DNA of 5,006 nucleotides from Actinomycetes bacterium. Its GTDB lineage: Bacteria; Actinomycetota; Acidimicrobiia; Spongiisociales; UBA4744. The DNA is taken from positions 1 through 5,006 of the forward strand of contig JAHEDM010000214.1 of assembly GCA_024641205.1 (NCBI GenBank), in the 5' to 3' direction. Shown piece by piece: positions 1 through 4,649 of the stretch. Position 1 is the first letter of the stretch. Each line of letters begins with the position of its first letter. Under the pieces are notes generated by a model that saw only the letters and a program-made list of their open reading frames with translations, ran no database searches and was not told where the DNA came from. The position numbers were made by a program, and so were the translations under genes.

Positions 1-19
1 TGCTGAACCGGATCCATCA

Positions 20-46
20 TCCGTATCGCCGCACATTCCGTATACC
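20..46 (+). promoter_or_regulatory. possible promoter/operator upstream of the ATP10-like gene
   Basis: A -10-like hexamer TATACC lies at 41-46, which would place a transcription start near 53 and give a leader of about 20 bases containing the AGGAG ribosome site. No convincing -35 hexamer is seen 16-18 bases upstream. The heptamer TCCGTAT occurs twice, at 20-26 and 37-43, exactly 17 bases apart, and the second copy overlaps the -10 hexamer. A repeated half-site in this position could bind a regulator, but one heptamer pair can arise by chance. The TGA at 4-6 might end an upstream gene, which cannot be judged here. Confidence 0.25.
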
Positions 47-60
47 TAGCGAGATTTGAT

Positions 61-65
61 AGGAG
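61..65 (+). promoter_or_regulatory. Shine-Dalgarno site of the ATP10-like gene
   Basis: AGGAG lies six bases before the ATG at 72. It is the clearest ribosome binding site in the window and fixes that start codon. Confidence 0.8.
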
Positions 66-71
66 CACGCA

Positions 72-539
72 ATGTACTTCCCGCAAGTGACCGGTTCCAA
101 CCTCGAGCGGCGTCGTTTCACTCTCCCGGGTGATCTGGAAGGCGACCTCAACCTCTTGTTCCTGGCTTTTTGGCAGCGTCATCAAGCCCTCGTCGACTCG
201 TGGATGCCTTTGGCGAATCGTTTGCAAGAACAACGGGACGATCTGGTGGCTTACGAACTGCCGGTGATCCAATCCCGCAGCAGGCTCTCGCAATGGTTTA
301 TCGATGGTGGCATGCGAGCCGGCATCCCCGACCTCCGGATCCGCGAGCACACGATCACGCTCTACCTGGACAAGCCTCCGTTCCTCGATGCGCTGGACAT
401 ATCCGACGACCGCACGATTCAGGTCCTGGTGGTCGACCGATCAGGACGGGTCGTATGGCGAACCGTGGGCGTTTGGGACCAGGAACGCGAAGCCGATTTG
501 GTTTCCTTCCTCGATCAGCAGATCGCCCACCTGGGCTGA
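72..539 (+). CDS. cysteine-free thioredoxin-fold protein, ATP10-like
   Basis: A 155-residue soluble protein with no signal peptide or membrane segment. The N-terminus (residues 3-32: FPxVxGxxL, then TLPGDLEGD, then a hydrophobic strand LNLLFLAF) resembles the start of a peroxiredoxin/thioredoxin fold. Distinctive blocks follow: VDSW (41-44), YELPVI (61-66), WFIDGGMRAGIPD (75-87) and ITLYLD (95-100). A final strand-turn-strand, IQVLVVDRSGRVVWRTVG (116-133), is typical of thioredoxin-like proteins and resembles the C-terminal half of ATP10, a mitochondrial ATP synthase assembly factor. I recall unnamed bacterial and archaeal homologues sharing the IDGGMRAGIPD block. The protein has no cysteine, so dithiol redox chemistry is excluded and a binding or chaperone-like role is more plausible. 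The ATG is set by AGGAG six bases upstream. It may be single or co-transcribed with the protease gene 94 bases downstream. Fold assignment is fairly secure; function is unknown. Confidence 0.75.
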   Translation: MYFPQVTGSNLERRRFTLPGDLEGDLNLLFLAFWQRHQALVDSWMPLANRLQEQRDDLVAYELPVIQSRSRLSQWFIDGGMRAGIPDLRIREHTITLYLDKPPFLDALDISDDRTIQVLVVDRSGRVVWRTVGVWDQEREADLVSFLDQQIAHLG

Positions 540-583
540 TTCGGGAACACCCCTCACCCGGTAATTGTTTCTCCCACTGGATA

Positions 584-609
584 CCCGGACGGCTGTCGGG
601 AAGGCCGAC
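584..609 (+). other. two competing stem-loops in the gap before the protease gene
   Basis: The 94-base gap (540-633) has no clear promoter. CCCG at 584-587 plus AC at 589-590 can pair with GTCGGG at 595-600, with G588 bulged. Alternatively, GTCGG at 595-599 can pair with CCGAC at 605-609 around the loop GAAGG. The two hairpins share GTCGG and exclude each other. Neither has a following T-run, so an intrinsic terminator is unlikely. In GC-rich DNA such pairings are common. Confidence 0.25.
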
Positions 610-620
610 CGGCGGATCTG

Positions 621-627
621 AGAAAGG
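621..627 (+). promoter_or_regulatory. Shine-Dalgarno-like site of the site-2 protease gene
   Basis: AGAAAGG lies six bases upstream of the ATG at 634. It is a moderate match to the anti-SD sequence at good spacing, and it supports this ATG. Confidence 0.55.
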
Positions 628-633
628 CAAGCA

Positions 634-1764
634 ATGAAGAACACGATCAAACTTGGAAAACTGGCCGGAGTCACCGTTGAGTTGAACTGGACCGTGCTGG
701 TAATTGCAGCCCTCGTCACCCTCTCGGTGGCGGGCGGGATACTTCCGGCTGCTGCCCCCGGCTACGAGACCACCCAGTACGTTGTGGGCGGAGTGACAGC
801 AGCTGTGGCCTTGCTGGCCAGCATCCTTGTTCACGAGTTGGGACATGCCATCGTCGCGCAACGCAACGGAGTACGGGTCGAACGCATCAGCCTTTGGGCA
901 TTCGGCGGGGTCGCCCAGCTCGAAGGCGAAGCTGAGACCCCCCGGGCCGAGTTTCTCATCGCCGGGATCGGTCCGGCTATCAGCCTTGTACTCGGACTGG
1001 CTTTGATCTATCCGGCTTCGGTGGTTGGTGGCCTGTTCGGGGCCGTGCTCGGCTGGTTGGCCAGCATCAACATCATCCTGGCGGTCTTCAACCTCATCCC
1101 CGGGGCTCCCCTCGATGGGGGCCGGTTGTTGCATGCCTGGTTGTGGAAGCGTCAGGGCGACCGCGCTCGGGCCACCGCAACGGCGACGAAGGCCGGGCGG
1201 CTGGTCGGCACGGCCCTCATCGTCCTGGGCATCGTCCAGTTCGCGGCCGGAGGCGCCGGTGGCCTCTGGACGGCACTGATCGGCTGGTTCCTCCGAGGCG
1301 CGGCCACGGCGGAGGGCAGCTACAGCACCATCCGCTCGGAGTTGCAGGGCGTCCGAGTGAGAGACGTGATGACTCCGGCCGGGCCGCCGGAAGGAGATTG
1401 GATGTCGGTAGCAGCGTTCATCGATCGCCGTGCGATTGCCGACCAACGGCCGGTCTACTTCTTGACTGGGATTGAGGGAACGCCGAGCCGGTTGGTCACG
1501 TTGCAGGCCCTGGCTGCCGTGCCGATCGATGAGCGATACACATTGTCCGTGCGGTCGGTAGCTCAGGAGCTCGACGAACTGCCCGCCGTGCAGGCCGATG
1601 AACCGGCCGCGGACCTTTTCACAAAACTGAGCTCGAGAGCGCTCACAGTCGTATGGGACGTTTCGGTTCCGGTCGGCACCGTCAATGCCGCCCAGTTGGG
1701 CACCGCATTGGAGCAGGCGCGTCTGCTTTCGAGCCTGCGAGGCGAGACGGCAACCGCTGCCTGA
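634..1764 (+). CDS. M50 site-2 protease with C-terminal CBS-like domains (Rip3 type)
   Basis: A 376-residue intramembrane zinc metalloprotease. The catalytic HELGH is at residues 67-71 inside a hydrophobic helix (about 50-75). The second family motif, NLIPGAPLDGGR (153-164), supplies the third zinc ligand, D161. Other membrane segments lie at about 20-40, 107-130, 131-156 and 189-220. WAFGGVAQL (88-96) forms the usual conserved element after the active-site helix. After the membrane domain, VRVRDVMTPAG (240-250) opens a CBS-like region running to about residue 363. CBS pairs usually sense adenine nucleotides, but this one is divergent, so ligand binding is uncertain. Domain order and length match the actinobacterial Rip3 group (M. 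tuberculosis Rv2625c, from memory). The family cleaves transmembrane substrates such as anti-sigma factors, but no anti-sigma or sigma gene is visible nearby. All catalytic residues are present, so it should be active. Confidence 0.93.
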   Translation: MKNTIKLGKLAGVTVELNWTVLVIAALVTLSVAGGILPAAAPGYETTQYVVGGVTAAVALLASILVHELGHAIVAQRNGVRVERISLWAFGGVAQLEGEAETPRAEFLIAGIGPAISLVLGLALIYPASVVGGLFGAVLGWLASINIILAVFNLIPGAPLDGGRLLHAWLWKRQGDRARATATATKAGRLVGTALIVLGIVQFAAGGAGGLWTALIGWFLRGAATAEGSYSTIRSELQGVRVRDVMTPAGPPEGDWMSVAAFIDRRAIADQRPVYFLTGIEGTPSRLVTLQALAAVPIDERYTLSVRSVAQELDELPAVQADEPAADLFTKLSSRALTVVWDVSVPVGTVNAAQLGTALEQARLLSSLRGETATAA

Positions 1765-1780
1765 CCGGCGATCAGAGCGG

Positions 1781-1813
1781 GGGCCTCCCGGCCGTAACCG
1801 GGAAGGTTGGCCC
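1781..1813 (+). other. imperfect stem-loop between protease and antiporter genes
   Basis: TCCCGG (1786-1791) pairs perfectly with CCGGGA (1798-1803) around the loop CCGTAA. The stem extends outward by CC (1784-1785) with GG (1805-1806) past a bulged A, and by GGG (1781-1783) with CCC (1811-1813). No T-run follows, so it is not a standard intrinsic terminator. It lies 17 bases after the protease stop and covers the region where a -35 element of the antiporter promoter would be, so it could be a T-less terminator, an operator, or chance. Confidence 0.35.
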
Positions 1814-1831
1814 GCCGTGAACGATCTTCCC

Positions 1832-1840
1832 TGCGATAAT
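1832..1840 (+). promoter_or_regulatory. extended -10 promoter element of the antiporter gene (likely leaderless)
   Basis: TGCGATAAT reads as an extended -10: TGn (1832-1834) directly followed by GATAAT (1835-1840). The hexamer ends ten bases before the ATG at 1851, so transcription would begin about 1847-1849, within a few bases of the start codon. No good -35 is present, as expected for an extended -10 promoter. No Shine-Dalgarno sequence lies between the element and the ATG. Confidence 0.6.
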
Positions 1841-1850
1841 CGCTCTTGAC

Positions 1851-3428
1851 ATGGAGATTGCGTTCCTCGTCGCTGCCTTTGGGTTTGGCTTGCTTGCCCG
1901 GCTGGGTGGACTGCCGCCGCTGGTGGGGTACTTGGTGGCCGGCTTTGTGCTCCATGCGTTCGGATACGCCACAACCGAGGCAATCGACTTGATTTCCGAG
2001 GTGGGAATTCTGTTGCTTCTCTTCGGGATCGGTCTCAAGTTACGTCTGGGCACTCTGGGCCGGCCGGCGGTTTGGGTTACCACCTCGATGATGGCAGCGG
2101 CAGCCACAGTGCTCATCGGTGGATTGCTGCTCGGGGCCGGGGTGCTTGGTGTGCCCCTTCTGCGGGATCTCGATCCTGGCCGGGCCCTCATCGTTGGGTT
2201 CGCTCTCTCATTTTCCAGCACGGTCTTTGCCGTGAAAGCCTTGGAGCGAACCGACGAATCGGAGTCGCTCGCCGGTCGCCTGGCGGTGGGCGTCCTCATC
2301 CTGCAGGATATTTTGGCGGTAGCTTTCCTTGTCGCAACCGGCGGGGGATGGCCTTCCCCCTATGCCTTGCTGCTCGTGCCGGGCTTCTTCCTCCTCCGCC
2401 CCCTCGTCGGTTGGCTGCTCGATCGCACCGACCACGGCGAGATGGTCGTGCTACTCGGATTCACGCTGGCCTTGGGTGTTGGGGCCGGAGCGTTCGGTCT
2501 GTTGGGTCTCAAGGCCGACCTGGGGGCGCTGGTGGCCGGGTTGATCCTGGCGCGGCATCCTCGCGCAGGCGAAATGGCGGACCGCTTGCTGGGGTTCAAG
2601 GACTTGTTTCTGGTTGGGTTCTTCCTATCCATTGGCTTGCAGGGAACTCCGTCGCCGGCCGCCTGGATCGTTGGTGTGCTGCTGGTCGCCTTGGTACCGG
2701 TGAAGAGTGCCGCGTTTTTCTGGGCGTTTACCCGCTTTCGGATGCGGTCTCGGACCGCCCTGCATACTTCGCTGACTCTCTCAACCTTCAGCGAATTCGG
2801 TTTGATTGTGGGATCGGCAGCTCTCGCGTCGGGTCTGCTCGATCAAGACTGGGTTTCGACGGTAGCGATAGCGGTGGCGACTTCATTCGTGCTGGCCTCG
2901 GCTGCCAACTCGGTGCGCTACAGGTTCTATGAGCGATGGTCGTCGTCGCTCGGCTCGTTCGAGCGACATCCGCCGGCACCAGAGGACGCGGTGATCGATT
3001 GCGGTGATGCTCGGGTGCTCATCTTCGGCATGGGGCGGGTCGGCGCCGGCGCCTATGACGAGATGGTGGTCCGGCGGGGTTTGTTGGTGGTTGGAGTAGA
3101 TCGGCGTCAAGAGACGGTGGACCGCCACTGCGCAGAGGGGCGGACTGCCGTCAGGGGGGACGCGCTCGACCGGGATTTCTGGGAGAGGGTTCGGTTCCAC
3201 CCGGACGTCGATTTGGTCATTGCCGCGATGAGCAACCACGCTGCCAATCTCGAATGTGCCAAACGGGTCCGTGAGTTCTTGCCGGCGGCCCGCATCGCGG
3301 CTGTTGCTACTTTCCCGGACCAGGTTGTCGAGCTCCAGGAGGCTGGAGTCGACGTGGCTCGGAATCTATACGAGGAGGCCGGTCAGGCGCTGGCCGACGA
3401 CGCGGTCAGCAGCGTCTTTGGCGACTAG
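1851..3428 (+). CDS. Kef-type (CPA2) cation:proton antiporter with RCK/TrkA-N domain
   Basis: A 525-residue membrane protein that should exchange K+ or Na+ for H+ across the cytoplasmic membrane. Residues 1-360 form the multi-helix CPA2 exchanger domain: LPPLVGYLVAG (21-31) in the first helices, FSSTVFAVKALE (121-132), the ion-binding QD pair (Q152-D153) in LILQDILAV, LGALVAGLILA (224-234), a LFLVGFFLSIGLQ helix (252-264) and TFSEFGLIVG (312-321). A linker leads to a Rossmann RCK domain from about 386, with the GMGRVG loop (393-398) and an acidic residue D417 ending strand two, typical of NAD(H) binding. No TrkA-C domain is evident. The KefC loop HALESDIEP, linked to glutathione gating, is absent; HPRAGEMADRLLGFKDL (236-252) takes its place. 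An in-frame TGA at 1818-1820, with no start codon between it and 1851, forces the ATG at 1851 or later. No SD precedes it. Family assignment is secure; ion preference is not. Confidence 0.93.
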   Translation: MEIAFLVAAFGFGLLARLGGLPPLVGYLVAGFVLHAFGYATTEAIDLISEVGILLLLFGIGLKLRLGTLGRPAVWVTTSMMAAAATVLIGGLLLGAGVLGVPLLRDLDPGRALIVGFALSFSSTVFAVKALERTDESESLAGRLAVGVLILQDILAVAFLVATGGGWPSPYALLLVPGFFLLRPLVGWLLDRTDHGEMVVLLGFTLALGVGAGAFGLLGLKADLGALVAGLILARHPRAGEMADRLLGFKDLFLVGFFLSIGLQGTPSPAAWIVGVLLVALVPVKSAAFFWAFTRFRMRSRTALHTSLTLSTFSEFGLIVGSAALASGLLDQDWVSTVAIAVATSFVLASAANSVRYRFYERWSSSLGSFERHPPAPEDAVIDCGDARVLIFGMGRVGAGAYDEMVVRRGLLVVGVDRRQETVDRHCAEGRTAVRGDALDRDFWERVRFHPDVDLVIAAMSNHAANLECAKRVREFLPAARIAAVATFPDQVVELQEAGVDVARNLYEEAGQALADDAVSSVFGD

Positions 3429-3430
3429 CC

Positions 3431-3463
3431 GGCCCGTTTGTTGAGACACCGGGGGGGCGGGCC
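3431..3463 (+). other. inverted repeat after the antiporter gene, with a G7 run in its loop
   Basis: GGCCCG (3431-3436) and CGGGCC (3458-3463) are perfect inverted repeats separated by 21 bases that include a run of seven G (3451-3457). The pyrimidine-rich CGTTCTCTC follows. It begins two bases after the antiporter stop and could act as a weak terminator, but the loop is long and there is no true T-tract. The rest of the 99-base gap (to 3527) holds the repeat described at 3494-3517. Confidence 0.25.
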
Positions 3464-3493
3464 CGTTCTCTCATGTCAACACCGCGGATTCAA

Positions 3494-3517
3494 TCCGAAA
3501 CCGGCGCCGGCTCCGAA
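3494..3517 (+). repeat. TCCGAA direct repeat flanking a 10-base palindrome upstream of the DUF1475 gene
   Basis: TCCGAA occurs at 3494-3499 and 3512-3517. Between the copies is the perfect palindrome CCGGCGCCGG (3501-3510). The element sits ten bases before the preferred ATG at 3528 and overlaps the likely leader. It is a candidate protein binding site. A GC-only palindrome in GC-rich DNA is weak evidence by itself. Confidence 0.25.
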
Positions 3518-3518
3518 T

Positions 3519-3523
3519 AAGGG
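3519..3523 (+). promoter_or_regulatory. Shine-Dalgarno site deciding the DUF1475 start
   Basis: AAGGG precedes the ATG at 3528 by four bases, somewhat close. It supports initiation at 3528 rather than at the TTG at 3438, which has no ribosome site. Confidence 0.5.
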
Positions 3524-3527
3524 TGTG

Positions 3528-3893
3528 ATGTTTGTTATTAGGGCGCTCTCGCTGCTTGGTGCGGTGATCATGACGGTCACTATTGTTCTCGGCTTCCTAT
3601 CAGGTGGCTTCATGGATGAGGGCTCGGCAATCTGGGCCCTGTCCTGGGGCAAAGTGACGTTTATCGACCTCTACGTCGGTCTTGTCTTTTTTGGCATCTG
3701 GGTATCGGTAAGAGAACGTCGGTTATCAGCGGTAGTCCTTTGGTGGGCAGGTTTGGTCGTCCTCGGAAACCTCGCCGCCGCCCTGTATCTGGTTTACGCC
3801 TCGTTCACCGCCTCGAGCGTTCGTGAGTTGCTGACTGGAGAGCGGGTTCATTCCAACTCCGCGGTTGTCCCCGAGGGTGAGGTCGGCCGTTGA
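3528..3893 (+). CDS. small membrane protein, DUF1475 family
   Basis: A 121-residue protein from the preferred ATG at 3528 (GTG at 3525 is an alternative). The open frame extends back to a TTG at 3438, but those 30 residues are basic, proline-rich and unlike a membrane protein N-terminus, and that TTG lacks a ribosome site. Three membrane helices are visible: about 4-24, 44-61 and 67-90. Family-like residues include W40, FIDLYVGLVFFGIW (45-58), RER (62-64) before the third helix, and GN (80-81) within it. The C-terminal 30 residues (from about 92) are polar and probably cytoplasmic or exposed. DUF1475 proteins have no established function to my knowledge. The gene follows the antiporter by 99 bases and precedes DUF3159 by 33 bases, so it likely shares a transcript with at least the latter. 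Recognition of DUF1475 is from the motif pattern, moderately sure. Confidence 0.72.
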   Translation: MFVIRALSLLGAVIMTVTIVLGFLSGGFMDEGSAIWALSWGKVTFIDLYVGLVFFGIWVSVRERRLSAVVLWWAGLVVLGNLAAALYLVYASFTASSVRELLTGERVHSNSAVVPEGEVGR

Positions 3894-3926
3894 ACGCCCC
3901 TCCGGCGGTTGCGGCCGTCATACACC

Positions 3927-4598
3927 ATGTCCACAGCTGAGATCCGAGCCGAGCTGAGAGGTCTGGTCTCCGGCCGGTTCGCAGTTGCCGACGGGGTTTT
4001 GCCTCCACTGTTGTTCGTCGTGGCTAACGCCCTGTGGGGTGTGACGATGGCGACGGTGGTAGGGATCGGTTCTGCAGCGATGATCACAGCCTGGCGTCTT
4101 GCCCGCGGCCGACGGATCCGTTTCGCCGTGGCCGGGCTTCTCGGGACTGCCCTCGCGGCTACCTTGGCCCTCAGGTCAGGCTCGGCCGGCGACTTCTTCC
4201 TTCCCGGGATCATCAGCAGTTCGGCTACCACGCTGGTGATCGTTCTGTCGATTAGCGCGCGCCGGCCCTTTGTCGCCTGGACCAGCCGGCTGACACGGGG
4301 TTGGCCGCTCGGGTGGTATTGGCATCCGAATGTCAGACCTGCCTACACGCGTACCAGTTGGATTTGGGCCGCGTTCTTCGCATTGAGGGCACTGATCCAG
4401 TGGCTGCTCTACGTCGGCGGGGACACGGCGGCTCTCGGTTTGGCAAGGGTCGTTCTGGGATGGCCGTCGCTGCTGCTCCTTCTAGTTTCAACCTATGTGT
4501 TAGGTCGTCGCTGGCTCATGGAGCTTCGAGGGCCCTCGGTAGAGGAGTACCAGACCGGCTCGAGTCAACCTTGGGAAGGTCAGACCAGGGGGTTCTGA
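3927..4598 (+). CDS. integral membrane protein, DUF3159 family
   Basis: A 223-residue protein from the ATG at 3927. A TTG at 3909 in the same frame would add six residues. Neither start has a good ribosome site, so translation may depend on coupling to the DUF1475 gene 33 bases upstream. Membrane helices lie at about 24-36, 38-57, 66-82, 92-110, 145-163 and 172-192. Family blocks are clear: LPPLLFVVAN (25-34), WRLARGRRIRFAVAGLLG (56-73), the hallmark GDFFLPGI (88-95), RRP (112-114), YTRTSWIWAAFFALRALIQ (140-158) and GLARVVLGWP (171-180). The last 25 residues are polar. DUF3159 has no assigned biochemical role that I know of. From memory, its genes sit near TrkA-type K+ uptake genes (ceoB/ceoC in M. 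tuberculosis), and here it lies close to a Kef antiporter. Length is normal for the family and no damage is visible. Confidence 0.85.
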   Translation: MSTAEIRAELRGLVSGRFAVADGVLPPLLFVVANALWGVTMATVVGIGSAAMITAWRLARGRRIRFAVAGLLGTALAATLALRSGSAGDFFLPGIISSSATTLVIVLSISARRPFVAWTSRLTRGWPLGWYWHPNVRPAYTRTSWIWAAFFALRALIQWLLYVGGDTAALGLARVVLGWPSLLLLLVSTYVLGRRWLMELRGPSVEEYQTGSSQPWEGQTRGF

Positions 4599-4610
4599 AG
4601 CGAAAGGCCC

Positions 4611-4631
4611 GGACAACGCCGTCTTCTGTCC
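4611..4631. other. weak stem-loop in the convergent gap
   Basis: GGACA (4611-4615) pairs with TGTCC (4627-4631) around an 11-base loop. It lies in the 51-base gap between the converging DUF3159 and DUF1295 genes, where a shared terminator would be expected. The stem is short and has no T-run on either side, so support is weak. Nothing else is seen in this gap except the GATAAT at 4636-4641. Confidence 0.2.
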
Positions 4632-4649
4632 CCGCGATAATCAGTGCGG

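Noticed and set aside
355..1983. A very long open frame (542 codons) on the minus strand
   Set aside because: It lies antisense to the protease gene and the ends of its neighbours. Its translation is rich in Arg, Gln, Gly and Pro with no recognisable domain, as expected from the complement of GC-rich codons. The plus-strand frames have clear family motifs.
1772..2299. 175-codon minus-strand frame over the antiporter start
   Set aside because: It overlaps the antiporter promoter and first helices, and its translation is a low-complexity Arg/Pro/Ser mixture with no family motif.
2072..2932. 286-codon plus-strand frame inside the antiporter gene
   Set aside because: Shifted-frame shadow of the antiporter. 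Composition is Arg/Gly/Ser-rich with no domain, while the overlapping frame has all CPA2 motifs.
3451..3457. Run of seven G as a phase-variation tract
   Set aside because: It lies in the gap between genes if DUF1475 starts at 3528, so slippage would not change any protein. One G7 in GC-rich DNA is unremarkable.
3438..3527. TTG at 3438 as the start of the DUF1475 protein, with a 30-residue N-terminal extension
   Set aside because: No ribosome site upstream; the extension is basic and proline-rich and is not followed by a signal-peptide pattern. The ATG at 3528 has AAGGG upstream and starts directly before the first helix.
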